A stretch of DNA of 64,000 nt from JBCBDX01 sp038529265 (GTDB taxonomy: Bacteria; Pseudomonadota; Alphaproteobacteria; Rhizobiales; Rhizobiaceae), in the NCBI GenBank assembly GCA_038529265.1, contig JBCBDX010000003.1, positions 1 through 64,000 on the forward strand, read 5' to 3'. Numbering within the stretch: the stretch's first letter is position 1; every line of letters begins with the position of its first letter. Of this stretch, positions 19,690 to 29,238 are shown piece by piece. The notes beneath the pieces were generated by a model. That model searched no databases. It was given only the letters and a program-made list of their open reading frames with translations, and was not told the origin of the DNA. The position numbers and the translations under genes were made by a program.

Positions 19690-20317
19690 TGAAGCTTTCT
19701 TTGGGTGTTTTCTCTCCCGCCTCAATCGACTGGGACAATGTATTTTGTACCGGCGCAAGCGGGCAAACATACTGAGATGACCAAGCGCAGCTCGGAGAAT
19801 AAGCGAAGTTGAAGTCGATCACCAATCTACCATCGCTGTCTGTGCCAAGATCAGCTCCTTTGATCGTATCAATTAGGTAACGCCCCCCGCCATAGGTGTT
19901 CTTCCCCGAGGTCGCGTCTTTAAATGGAAGAAAGATTCCTCCACCGTATCCGTTCAGCCGATAGAGCGTTATCTCTTTGCCAAGTGCATCGACCAGCCCT
20001 TTTGTTATGGCAAATGGCTCGACGCTGAGCTTTCCATCACTGCCAAGATCATAGACCACACACTCACCGTGCTGCCTTTCGACTTTTGTGATGAAGCGCA
20101 AAGTTGGGTCGTACGGAAAAACCGCTAGCCCGGAAAACTTGTCGCGCTCATCCGGCGATACCGGTGACATCTCATGTTTACCATAAAGCTTGGATCTTTC
20201 GTGATGCCAAAGTACCCACGCTTGTTCAGGTTGGCTTTGCGCAAGGACACGGACCTGTCGATACAGGTCGAAGATAAGCTGTCGCCATTCGGCCAGTTGG
20301 AACTCAGCGACAGCCAT
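19676..20317 (-). CDS. DUF1684 family protein
   Basis: 213 residues with the DUF1684 pattern: WRQ..FDLYRQVR near the start, LWHHERSKLYGKHEMSP near residue 38, GLAVFPYDPTLRF, a GYGGGIFLPFKDATSGKNTYGGGRYL block and the closing DFNFAYSPSCAWSSQYVCPLAP. The family has no established function; the pattern is shared with many actinobacterial and alphaproteobacterial proteins. It starts 12 nt after the diflavin reductase stop, so it is the third gene of the gltB operon. No signal peptide. Confidence 0.85.
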   Translation of the reverse strand: MAVAEFQLAEWRQLIFDLYRQVRVLAQSQPEQAWVLWHHERSKLYGKHEMSPVSPDERDKFSGLAVFPYDPTLRFITKVERQHGECVVYDLGSDGKLSVEPFAITKGLVDALGKEITLYRLNGYGGGIFLPFKDATSGKNTYGGGRYLIDTIKGADLGTDSDGRLVIDFNFAYSPSCAWSSQYVCPLAPVQNTLSQSIEAGEKTPKESFISAA

Positions 20318-20329
20318 AAGCGGGAAGCT

Positions 20330-22111
20330 CTAGTAAACGTCCCGCAGATATCGCTTCTCGCGCTTCAGGTTGTCGACATAGTCTCGTGCTGCATCCTGAT
20401 CGCGGCCACCATGTTCGGCAACCAGATCGACGAGTGCCTGATCGACATCTTTGGCCATACGTGTGGCGTCACCACAGACATAGAAATAACCGCCATCTTC
20501 AAGCCAAGCGTAGAGTTCGCGTCCGTTTTCACGCATACGATGCTGGACGTAGACTTTCTCTTTTTGGTCGCGCGAGAAAGCCAGGTCGAGACGAGACAGC
20601 AGTCCCTTTTTTGAGAACGCGCCAATCTCATCTTGGTAGATAAAGTCATCAGCGCGCGTTTGATCGCCAAAGAACAGCCAGTTCTTGCCTTTGGCCTCAC
20701 GCGCCTCGCGTTCTTCCAAAAATGCGCGGAACGGTGCGACACCCGTGCCTGGTCCGACCATGATCATCGGTGCATCATCACTCTCCGGCGGGCGGAAGCT
20801 TTTGTTGGGTGACATGAAGACGCCGACTTTTGTGCCTTCTTCCGTGCGATCGGCAAGGAAAGTCGAAGCGACACCGCGGTGTTCACGTCCGCCTTTTTGC
20901 CAGCGCACGGCAGCAACTGTCAGGTGAACCTCACCCGGATGAGCTTTCGGACTGGATGAGATGGAGTAGGCGCGGTGTTGCAACGGCTTCAGCCAGCTTA
21001 CGAACTCATCAACGCCGAAGATCGCTTTGCTGTTGAGGTTCAACAAATCAAGCGTGTCGTTACCCCACATGAAAGCCTCTATAGCTTCCTTGTCACCGTT
21101 GGTGATCACATGACAGAGTTCATCATCATCAGCACGATCTGCAATCTTGGCGATCGTTTCTTTGTTCGGTGTCATGATTTCGAAATTGTTGGTAAGCAAC
21201 TCGCCCAACGGCGCATCATGACCCTCTACGGGAGTTTCCCATTTAGCGCCGAGGCGGTTGACGATCGCTTCAACATAGTCACGACCGTTGAGCGGGATGA
21301 CGCCCATTGCATCGCCCGCCTCATACTCAAGGCCTTCATCTTCAAGCGCGAACGCAAAGTGACGGATTTCCTTGCCCGAGCCCTTGCCGGACAGAAGTCG
21401 GTTTTCGATAACGGATGATGCATACGGATTTTTGCGATTATATTTCGACTTCTTGGGCGCTGCTGCTTCCAGATTAGTTGGCGCAGCCAGTCCTTCAGTT
21501 GGTTTGGCAACATCAGCAACAAGAGGCATCGTCGCCTCGATCCAGCCCGATGCCAGATCTTCATAGTCAACGTCACAATCAACTCGGCCATTGATGCGCT
21601 TTGCGCCAAGCTGCTCAAGGCGCATGTCGACAAGCTTACCTGCATGGCAAAACTCATCATAGCTGGTGTCGCCTAGTGCGAGCACTGAATAGACCATGTC
21701 TTCCAAGCGAGGCGCTGTTGTCGCTGAAAGCGCCTGCCAGAAGAGTTCTGCATTATCTGGCATCTCGCCCTCACCATAGGTGGAGATGACGATGAGGATT
21801 TGCTTCATCTCGGCTAGAGCATCCATGGGAACATCATCAAGCCCGGCAACTTTTGGCGCAAAGCCGTTTTGCTTGGCGGCTTCTGCAGCGTCCATGGCCA
21901 CCGCCTCAGCATTTCCGGTTTGGGTGCCGTATAGGATATTCAGCTCGACGGCGGATTGCGCACCATTGCTGGCGGATTCACCAGTTAGTTGTGCCTGCGC
22001 GCGCATGCCGGCCATGAAGCCTGCAATCCAAGTACGTTGATCTTCGGAAAAAGGAGCGTCTTCCGGGAAAAAAGGAGCGTTCATCGCATTCGTTCCAATA
22101 GTATCTGGCAT
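20330..22111 (-). CDS. CysJ-like diflavin reductase (FMN/FAD/NADPH)
   Basis: 593 residues. A leader FSEDQRTWIAGFMAGM is followed by a flavodoxin domain at about 57-205 (YGTQTGNAE for FMN phosphate, STYGEGEMPDN, LGDTSYDEFC). A linker leads to the ferredoxin-NADP reductase part: RAYSISSSP for FAD (380-388), GVASTFLADR (413-422), GPGTGVAPFRAFLEER for NADPH (453-468) and the C-terminal KRYLRDVY. This is the sulfite reductase alpha-subunit family, which passes electrons from NADPH through FAD and FMN to a partner. No cysI is near. Instead its start codon overlaps the gltB stop by 1 nt, so its partner is probably this glutamate synthase (inference). Sulfite reduction remains possible if a distant hemoprotein is used. 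Confidence 0.93.
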   Translation of the reverse strand: MPDTIGTNAMNAPFFPEDAPFSEDQRTWIAGFMAGMRAQAQLTGESASNGAQSAVELNILYGTQTGNAEAVAMDAAEAAKQNGFAPKVAGLDDVPMDALAEMKQILIVISTYGEGEMPDNAELFWQALSATTAPRLEDMVYSVLALGDTSYDEFCHAGKLVDMRLEQLGAKRINGRVDCDVDYEDLASGWIEATMPLVADVAKPTEGLAAPTNLEAAAPKKSKYNRKNPYASSVIENRLLSGKGSGKEIRHFAFALEDEGLEYEAGDAMGVIPLNGRDYVEAIVNRLGAKWETPVEGHDAPLGELLTNNFEIMTPNKETIAKIADRADDDELCHVITNGDKEAIEAFMWGNDTLDLLNLNSKAIFGVDEFVSWLKPLQHRAYSISSSPKAHPGEVHLTVAAVRWQKGGREHRGVASTFLADRTEEGTKVGVFMSPNKSFRPPESDDAPMIMVGPGTGVAPFRAFLEEREAREAKGKNWLFFGDQTRADDFIYQDEIGAFSKKGLLSRLDLAFSRDQKEKVYVQHRMRENGRELYAWLEDGGYFYVCGDATRMAKDVDQALVDLVAEHGGRDQDAARDYVDNLKREKRYLRDVY

Positions 22112-25100
22112 CAGGCAGCAGGTGCCAATTCGGTCATCGCGTGCTTTGAGAACAGTTCTTCAAAGCTTGGAATGTGTCCGATTGCCTCAATGTTCTTCAT
22201 ATCCTGATGCATGATCCATCCATAGGTACCGGGGCTATCCATGGATAGGATATTGCGCAGGGAAAGGGCTTGTTTGAAGTCTGACAAGCGTTTGTCGGAA
22301 ACCATAACAGCCAGCTCTTTTTCTGAGTATTCGGCAACTGCTGTCCGCGCGTGCTTCAAGAGTTGGTTCATCAAATAGAAGTCTTCCGTAAGCACCAAGT
22401 TACGTGCTGCCTTTACCACTCTCGGGTCTTTGACGCTGGACGCTTCCTTGACACGCTTTAGTGCTAGTTCATTGGCCGCGTTTACAACCGTCCAAGAATT
22501 GAGCAGTCGATACATTTCCTCTGAAGCTGCTTCGCCGAAGATTGGCACTGCACCGCCAACGACCACTTCGCCATCACGCCAAGCTTTTTTCACTTTATTG
22601 ACCTGATGTGCTGCCAGAGCCGTTGCCAACTCTTCGGCCAATTCTTTGCGGGATTTCGCCGCAAGAATTTCATCGGCGTCCTGATATTGCAGCAACGCAC
22701 GCGGCATGATCCAGGCAAACTTTTCACGCTCATTGGCGAAATTGAACAGGATGTCTTCTGCTCGCTTTGAACCAGTTGCTGCGACATGCCATTCAAGTAA
22801 TTTCAGAACCGCGACTGCATGAATCTCCGCAATTTCGTCATTTCCTGCCAGCGAGCCCGCGAGCACGGAGTCTTTGCTCATCATCGAAGGTAATCGGCCT
22901 TCAGGGTCATATTGATAGGCAAAGCCACCCGACATGCCATTACCAAAGCCCATATCGAAATGGCCCAGATTCAACACCGTACCGTTGGTCATATATTCGC
23001 AGGCAAAGTCACCCACACCTTCAACAACCGCGGTGGCACCCGAGTTGCGTACTGCAAAGCGGTCGCCCGCCTGACCCTGCACGAATGTGCGTCCACCGGT
23101 TGCACCAAAAAGCGCAAAATTGCCGATAAGAACGTTTGGACCGCTGGCTGTGTTTGAGGCACCTTTGGGATCTTTGACGATGATCTCACCGCCGCAAGCA
23201 CCTTTACCAACACCGTCATTACAGGTGCCTGTGTGCTCTAACGTAATGCCGTCATTGGAAAACGCTCCGTAGGACTGACCAGCGGAACCAGTTGTGCGAA
23301 CCGTGATTGCACCCGGTTTCAAGAAGCGGCGGCCGCGCACATCAGTATATGCTGCTGGTGTTTTTGTGTTGCTATGATTGAGCGTGCGCTCCATGTCGAC
23401 TGACAATTGGCCACCCACCGTCTTGTTACGGTTGTTCAAGTGGAGGAAGTCTTCGCCTTCAATGACAATGCTTTCCCTGCCGCCGTCAAACAGTGCGGCC
23501 TGCACTCTTTCCAGCAAGCTGTCATCAACGGCAAAGTCGCGCTCAACATAAATCGGATTGTCAACATGGCGCTCTGGCACGACCGTCAACATGGCCCGCA
23601 GATTCAATTTGCCAACGGAGGCAGGGTGGTCGAGCAGGTGTAAAAGGTCCGAACGACCGCGCACTTCGCGCAACGACTTCATGCCCAATGAGGCCAAGAT
23701 TTCGCGCACTTCGTGCGCAATATTGAGAAGATATTGGCCGAGCGCCCGTGGGTCGCCATCAAACACTTCCGGGTTAGTCGTCAAACCAGCGGGGCATTTG
23801 ATGTTACAGTTCTTGGCCATCACACATTTGAGCATCATGAGCGCGGTGGTGCCGAACTCAAAAGAGTCGCCGCCGAGCATGGCGGATTTGACGACATCGG
23901 AACCTGTTTGGTGGGCACCTGAACAACGCAGCACAACCTTTTGGCGGATTCCGTTAACGCTCAGTGCCTGGTGTACCTCAGCAATGCCGATCTCCGCCGC
24001 GCGGCCGGTATATTTAAGCGAAGTCACCGACGCTGCGCCGGTGCCACCCGTATTGCCAGCAACGTTGATCACGTCCGCGCCGGCTTTAGCGACACCAACG
24101 GCAATCGTCCCGATGCCCTCGGAAGATACCAGTTTGACGATAACTCGAACGCGTGCGGCCTTACAATCGTGGATCAGCTGCGCCAAATCCTCGATTGAGT
24201 AGGTATCGTGGTGCGGTGGAGGTGAGACGAGCTCCACCCCTGGCGTGCCGCCACGCGCAGCCGCTATTTCCACGTTGACCTTAGGTGCGGGCAACTGGCC
24301 GCCTTCGCCGGGCTTTGCGCCCTGGCCAATTTTGATTTCCAGTTCGCGCAGATTAGGATCGGCCAGATAGCCAGCCCAAACGCCGAATCGTCCGGATGCG
24401 AATTGTTTGATCCGTGATGCCCGGATAGTGCCATAGCGGGAGATATGCTCACCGCCTTCGCCAGAGTTTGACAGGCCGCCGACCATGTTGGTGCCATGCG
24501 CAACGGCCTCGTGCGCCGTGGCAACGAGCGCGCCATGGCTCATTGCGCCAGAGGTTAGGCAAGGCGTGATTTCAGATGCCGGCTGGACATCGTCGATCTC
24601 GATGGCATCCGGTGCTGGCTTTATCCGGGATAGATAGTCGAGCGCCCAACCTTCGGCATCGATGTGAAGCTTGCCCGCTTCAATCCAGTGCGCGGTGATG
24701 TTCTTTTTGAACCGCTCGACCAGTGATTGTGACAACGCGTCCAAGCGCGCAATCTGATCAGCTTTGGGGCCTGTCAGCTCAAGCTCAAACTTGCCTGGAC
24801 CGACCTCGGTGCAAATCAGACCGCGAATGACGAAATCATTGTTGCCCGCCCGATTGAACAACATCATCTCGCGCTTGATCTCATCGGCGTCGGTCAAAAA
24901 TGTGATATCTGCAGGGAACGCCAAAACATCGCGCAGGGCAGCCGGGCGTTTGGCCCGCTCTTCACTCATCATACGCGAGAAATCGCGGTAGCCCGGTGTG
25001 ACTTTAAACCCATTGATGGCGTCTTCGGACAGTTCGTCGAACGAGGTGTTCACATAGCCTTTTTCGTCGATACCGAATGCGTCACGCATTTTATTGAGGG

Positions 25101-27597
25101 TCAGCAAACGTTTTTGTTCGCTGTCGTCGCCGTCATTCTTTGTGTCTGCGAACTGTATTGCCTCTTCAGTGAGGTCTACAAAGCCGCGTACCGCTGTGGT
25201 GCCATAGGAATGACCTGCACCTTCGGAACGCTCCTTGAACAAGCCAAGGATTGGAATATCGCCCTCTGATTTCACCTCAAGTGCTCGGCGATGCCAGTCT
25301 GATACCGATTTTGCGATCACAGAGAAACCGACGCCGCCAACCGGTGATACCATGTTGGGGAAATAGCGTTTAAGAACAGGATCACCCGTATCGAGGAAGT
25401 TTGGTTCAAAAAACTCGCCACCTGAGTAGCTTTCCACTGTACAAAGGCCGACCTTGCCCATGGTCTTCATCAGCGCCTTTTCGGCCGCCTTGGCAAACTT
25501 CTTGTAGGCTTCGGTTGGATTGTCGGCAAAGTTTTGTTCGGCGCGCATGCGCACACCCAGCGCGTAAACTGCCGATGCGCCGAAGCCGAGCGCACAAGCA
25601 ATGTGGTGTGATGATGAAATTTGGCCGCTTTCGACGATGAGCGATGTCGTTAGACGCAGTCCTTCTTCAATAAGACGCTGGTTGATCGCAGAAACAACGA
25701 TTGTCATGGGCATGGCCGCGCGATTGGTTGCGACATGGCGGTCGGATACGATGGCAATGCCGCCGCCATCGCGCGCAAATGCAACCACTTCATCGCAAAG
25801 CGCATCAATCGCCTCGATCAACAGCTTTTCATTATTGGCAGCTTCGTCGAGGTCAGGCTTGTAGAGCGAAGCAAACTCCGCAACAGGGGTTTCCGCCTGT
25901 GCGCGAATTTTCAGCATGTCGCTCATTCGCAGGATAGGTGTGTCCAAAACAATTTGCTTGGCGTTTGTCGGGCCTTTGTAGGGCTTTGCGCCAATGGCAA
26001 CACGCAGTGACATGCCATCAGCCTCGCGGATGGAATCCAATGGCGGGTTGGTCACCTGCGCAAATCGCTGTGAGAAGTATTTGGCAACGCCGCCTTCATT
26101 GTCAGAAAGCGCATTGATGGCGTTGCCGTAACCCATGGCGGATACTTTTTCGGATCCGCTTTGCAGCATAGGATCCATCAGGAACCGGAAGCTTTCCTGA
26201 TTATGGGTGTAGGCCACGTACCTGGATGACGTATCCAAATCTCCGTCGTAGCGTTTTGCAGCCATCGCCGGATCAATAGTGGGCTGTGGCAGCTCATCGA
26301 GGCGCACCCGCGCTGCTACGAGCAATGTCTCATAATCGCGCTCGGCAGCGAGCATCTCCAATGCTTCGACCGTGGTGAACGCTTTGCCTTTAGAGTGGTC
26401 GAAATAAAGCATGCCGCCGGCTTCAATGCGGCCGCGCGAAATGACTGTCTCTTCGGCAAAAGAGATTTGGCCGGCTTCAGACATAACCGCAATGTAGTCG
26501 TCGGTTTCGATAGAGCGCAGCGGGCGCAAACCAAGGCGATCAAGGCGCGCACCAACGATGTTGCCATCACCAAAAATAAGTGCAGCAGGGCCGTCGTTCT
26601 TTTCCTCGTAAAGTGAGAAAAACTCTAGCATTGCGCGCACGGGTTCTGAAAGTGTTTGGTCGTTTTCCCATGCGGGCGGCATCATTGAGACCACTGCGGT
26701 AACCAAGTCAAACTCATCTTCAATGACGCGTCCATGCAATGTCTGATCTAGACGGCAGGAGTCCGACTGGCCTTTCGGGCGGACAATAGAACGATTTTTC
26801 GCACGAGCAACTGCGATTTCCGACAGGCGGTTTTTCTTGTCTGTGTTCAACTCGCCATTGTGCGCCATAAGACGGAAAGGCTGCGCCATGGTCGGATGGG
26901 GATCGGTATTTGTTGAAAAGCGCGTGTGGAAGTAGAGCATGCGCACTTCGTGATCATCTTCGCTGAGATCGGCGAAGTAGGGCACAAGCTCACTGGAGTT
27001 CAGGCGACCCTTAAAGACTTGGGTGCGTGAAGACAGCGACAACGGATAAAGGCCTGCGAGTTCAGGACGCAGATATGCTTGCTCTTCGATTTTCAGCAGC
27101 ACGTCATAAATGGCACGCTCGAAAGCTTTGTTGTCCAAACCTTGTGGTGCTTCAAAAATCCACTGTCTGATAGGTAACTGCAATTTGCGCGATGCTTCAT
27201 TGATGACGCTGTTGTCGACTGTCACGTCCCGCTTCAAAATGGTTGGCATGCCGGCTTCGGCCAGGGCATTTTCGATGACTTTTTCCGCTTCTTCATGTTT
27301 GGATTCATCATCACACATGAAGAAGTTGCCGACGCCGAATTCACCTTCTTTCAGCGGCTTGCCAGTCAAACGCGAAAAGAACGTAACGGAAAGGTCGACA
27401 CTGATACCTGCACCATCGCCTACGCCTTCTGATGACATGCCGCCGCGGTGTGGCACCGCGCAAAGTGCCTGGTGGCCCTTAACGAGTAATTCATGAGTCT
27501 GCTTGCCGTCTTTGCGGGTGAGAAAGCCTACACCACAGCTACTTTTCTCGAGCGATGGATCATACAGACCCGCAATATTGTTGCTCAGGTTCGACAT
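22111..27597 (-). CDS. gltB: Long-form glutamate synthase large subunit
   Basis: 1828 residues from ATG 27597 (site GGAGG 10 nt upstream; a GTG 24 nt earlier is in frame). Canonical bacterial GltB has about 1500. A 20-residue propeptide precedes the N-terminal nucleophile Cys21 (SSCGVGF) of the glutamine amidotransferase domain. The central domain follows, then the FMN synthase domain from about residue 1007 (AMSHGAL, GAKPGEGGQLP, SPPPHHDTYSIEDLAQLI) and the GXGXG domain at about 1420-1610. A block of about 100 residues is inserted between RPAALRDVLAF and IDDVQPASE, and about 190 residues follow the usual end near MPRAL. The iron-sulfur cysteines read CVMAKNCNIKC, that is Cx5Cx3C instead of Cx5Cx4C. 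No gltD follows; a diflavin reductase gene overlaps the stop by 1 nt. Confidence 0.93.
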   Translation of the reverse strand: MSNLSNNIAGLYDPSLEKSSCGVGFLTRKDGKQTHELLVKGHQALCAVPHRGGMSSEGVGDGAGISVDLSVTFFSRLTGKPLKEGEFGVGNFFMCDDESKHEEAEKVIENALAEAGMPTILKRDVTVDNSVINEASRKLQLPIRQWIFEAPQGLDNKAFERAIYDVLLKIEEQAYLRPELAGLYPLSLSSRTQVFKGRLNSSELVPYFADLSEDDHEVRMLYFHTRFSTNTDPHPTMAQPFRLMAHNGELNTDKKNRLSEIAVARAKNRSIVRPKGQSDSCRLDQTLHGRVIEDEFDLVTAVVSMMPPAWENDQTLSEPVRAMLEFFSLYEEKNDGPAALIFGDGNIVGARLDRLGLRPLRSIETDDYIAVMSEAGQISFAEETVISRGRIEAGGMLYFDHSKGKAFTTVEALEMLAAERDYETLLVAARVRLDELPQPTIDPAMAAKRYDGDLDTSSRYVAYTHNQESFRFLMDPMLQSGSEKVSAMGYGNAINALSDNEGGVAKYFSQRFAQVTNPPLDSIREADGMSLRVAIGAKPYKGPTNAKQIVLDTPILRMSDMLKIRAQAETPVAEFASLYKPDLDEAANNEKLLIEAIDALCDEVVAFARDGGGIAIVSDRHVATNRAAMPMTIVVSAINQRLIEEGLRLTTSLIVESGQISSSHHIACALGFGASAVYALGVRMRAEQNFADNPTEAYKKFAKAAEKALMKTMGKVGLCTVESYSGGEFFEPNFLDTGDPVLKRYFPNMVSPVGGVGFSVIAKSVSDWHRRALEVKSEGDIPILGLFKERSEGAGHSYGTTAVRGFVDLTEEAIQFADTKNDGDDSEQKRLLTLNKMRDAFGIDEKGYVNTSFDELSEDAINGFKVTPGYRDFSRMMSEERAKRPAALRDVLAFPADITFLTDADEIKREMMLFNRAGNNDFVIRGLICTEVGPGKFELELTGPKADQIARLDALSQSLVERFKKNITAHWIEAGKLHIDAEGWALDYLSRIKPAPDAIEIDDVQPASEITPCLTSGAMSHGALVATAHEAVAHGTNMVGGLSNSGEGGEHISRYGTIRASRIKQFASGRFGVWAGYLADPNLRELEIKIGQGAKPGEGGQLPAPKVNVEIAAARGGTPGVELVSPPPHHDTYSIEDLAQLIHDCKAARVRVIVKLVSSEGIGTIAVGVAKAGADVINVAGNTGGTGAASVTSLKYTGRAAEIGIAEVHQALSVNGIRQKVVLRCSGAHQTGSDVVKSAMLGGDSFEFGTTALMMLKCVMAKNCNIKCPAGLTTNPEVFDGDPRALGQYLLNIAHEVREILASLGMKSLREVRGRSDLLHLLDHPASVGKLNLRAMLTVVPERHVDNPIYVERDFAVDDSLLERVQAALFDGGRESIVIEGEDFLHLNNRNKTVGGQLSVDMERTLNHSNTKTPAAYTDVRGRRFLKPGAITVRTTGSAGQSYGAFSNDGITLEHTGTCNDGVGKGACGGEIIVKDPKGASNTASGPNVLIGNFALFGATGGRTFVQGQAGDRFAVRNSGATAVVEGVGDFACEYMTNGTVLNLGHFDMGFGNGMSGGFAYQYDPEGRLPSMMSKDSVLAGSLAGNDEIAEIHAVAVLKLLEWHVAATGSKRAEDILFNFANEREKFAWIMPRALLQYQDADEILAAKSRKELAEELATALAAHQVNKVKKAWRDGEVVVGGAVPIFGEAASEEMYRLLNSWTVVNAANELALKRVKEASSVKDPRVVKAARNLVLTEDFYLMNQLLKHARTAVAEYSEKELAVMVSDKRLSDFKQALSLRNILSMDSPGTYGWIMHQDMKNIEAIGHIPSFEELFSKHAMTELAPAA

Positions 27598-27656
27598 CCG
27601 GCAATTGCCTCCTTCGGACACTTTACTAACGCTCAGCCGAGACGGCAGAATTTAGC

Positions 27657-27687
27657 ATATAGGGGTTGCAGCACAGGGGCTTGCCAA
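27657..27687 (-). promoter_or_regulatory. Probable promoter of the gltB operon
   Basis: Read on the minus strand, TTGGCA (27687-27682) and CTATAT (27662-27657) are separated by 19 nt and lie about 60 nt before the gltB ATG. The spacer begins AGCCCCTGTG, the same ten bases found in the takP promoter. Predicted by eye only; the spacer is slightly long. Confidence 0.4.
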
Positions 27688-27911
27688 AATTGTTTTTGGC
27701 CGTGCCAACAGGCATGCGTTCGGGTTGGAAGCGCCGCCGCCCGTGCTACGGGAGCTTCTAAATACATTCCCGCGTTTGTTTTAGCAAGCATCGTAGGGTT
27801 GGACACAATAACGCGTCTTATTTGCGCACTGGCATCAAAAAGCCGCGAAAAACGTATGTTTTTGTGCTTTAATTTGATTTGGAAGATGTGTTTCCTATTT
27901 TAGAGGAAAAG

Positions 27912-28100
27912 TTGTGTGGCCCGATGTTAGACCGCAAAATTGATGACAGCTTGCCTTTGGGCAAGCGGTATGATGCGCGCGAAGACGCAAAATCGGTCGG
28001 TGAGTTTCGCCGCCGAGCTGAAGGCTTGGGATTTTCACAAGAAGAGATTGACACCTTATTGAAGGTCTATGGCCCTCAATACCCGCTCAATTCAGGCTAG
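27912..28100 (+). CDS. Small hypothetical protein
   Basis: 62 residues from TTG 27912, which has GAGG 5 nt upstream; ATG 27924 would give 58. The product is charged, with MLDRKIDDSLPLGKRYDAREDAKSVGEFRRRAEGLGFSQEEIDTLLKVYG read in two parts around residues 5-55, and no membrane segment. It sits alone in the 542-base gap between gltB and galE, facing galE. I recognise no family. The rest of the gap, apart from the gltB promoter, shows nothing clear. Confidence 0.4.
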   Translation: MCGPMLDRKIDDSLPLGKRYDAREDAKSVGEFRRRAEGLGFSQEEIDTLLKVYGPQYPLNSG

Positions 28101-28139
28101 TTTAAAGCCAATTCAAGTCGCATTGAACCCGCAGCTTTT

Positions 28140-29186
28140 TCAAGCAGCTGCTGTGCGGCGGCCATCACGTTGCGGTTCGTCATCATACCCATTCGGATTT
28201 TGTGACTGCCAACGCCAAGCGTCTTTACACATGTCCTCAATACCGAGTTGTGCTTCCCAACCGAGCAACTCTTTGGCGCGCGTTGCATCCGCATAGCAGC
28301 TAGCGATATCGCCTGGGCGACGCTCGACTATTTGATATGGAACAGGGTGCCGACTGGCCTTCTCAAATGTACGCACCATTTCAAGAACTGAATATCCAGA
28401 GCCTGTGCCCAGATTGATCGGTGTGCAATGGGCCTTATTCAGCAGTTTCAAAGCCGCTACATGACCAGCTGCAAGATCACTCACATGAATGTAGTCACGT
28501 ACGCCCGTGCCGTCCGGCGTGTCATAATCATCCCCAAAGATTGAGAGTTTTTCTCGTAGGCCAACGGCGACCTGCGCAACAAAGGGCATCAGATTGTTGG
28601 GTACATCCGATGGGTCCTCACCAATCATGCCGCTTGCATGCGCTCCGACTGGATTGAAATAACGCAGGATCGTAATCGACCAGCTTGGATCAGCTGCGTA
28701 AACCGCACGCAGCATATCTTCGATGATCAGCTTGGTGCGTCCATAAACGCTGGCGCAGGCCAGCGGGTGGTTCTCATCGATTGGGAGATATTGCGGGGTT
28801 CCATAAACGGTCGCGGATGATGAGAAAATGATTTTCTTCACGCCAGCATTGGACATGCCGGTCAGCAGCCGTTCCGCGCCGTTAACGTTATAATCGAAGT
28901 AGCGAAGTGGTAAGCTCATGCTCTCACCGACCGCCTTCAGTCCAGCAAAGTGAATGACCGCGCTGCACTTGAATTTGCGTAGTGTCGCCTCGACAGTTTC
29001 AGCGTCACGTACATCGCCTTCTACGCATACTGGCTTAGTCTGAAACATCATGCCGAGCCTATCGAGCACGACAGGTGATGAGTTTTCAAAACTATCCAGG
29101 ATGATTGGTTCATGACCGGCTTCACGCAGCGCGAGCCAAGTGTGTGACCCAATGTAACCGGCCCCGCCCGTCAGAAGTACCCGCAT
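28140..29186 (-). CDS. galE: UDP-glucose 4-epimerase
   Basis: 348 residues. GGAGYIGSH near residue 7 binds NAD; the catalytic Ser/Tyr/Lys set is visible as SSSATVYGTP and YGRTK; ILRYFNPVGAH follows. It interconverts UDP-glucose and UDP-galactose to supply exopolysaccharide, lipopolysaccharide or galactose metabolism. GGGAG lies about 10 nt before ATG. The last 15 residues are polar and Arg/Ala-rich, beyond the usual fold. A lone gene: the ureD gene is upstream on the same strand but 52 nt away and unrelated. Confidence 0.94.
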   Translation of the reverse strand: MRVLLTGGAGYIGSHTWLALREAGHEPIILDSFENSSPVVLDRLGMMFQTKPVCVEGDVRDAETVEATLRKFKCSAVIHFAGLKAVGESMSLPLRYFDYNVNGAERLLTGMSNAGVKKIIFSSSATVYGTPQYLPIDENHPLACASVYGRTKLIIEDMLRAVYAADPSWSITILRYFNPVGAHASGMIGEDPSDVPNNLMPFVAQVAVGLREKLSIFGDDYDTPDGTGVRDYIHVSDLAAGHVAALKLLNKAHCTPINLGTGSGYSVLEMVRTFEKASRHPVPYQIVERRPGDIASCYADATRAKELLGWEAQLGIEDMCKDAWRWQSQNPNGYDDEPQRDGRRTAAA

Positions 29187-29238
29187 GTACCCAAAACTCC
29201 CGCCATCTCACTCGTTGAGGCGCTGAGATCATCAAATA

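Noticed and set aside
20330..22111. Annotating the diflavin reductase as sulfite reductase CysJ
   Set aside because: The fold is CysJ-like, but no hemoprotein subunit is nearby and the gene is fused to gltB by overlap; the sulfur role is unproven.
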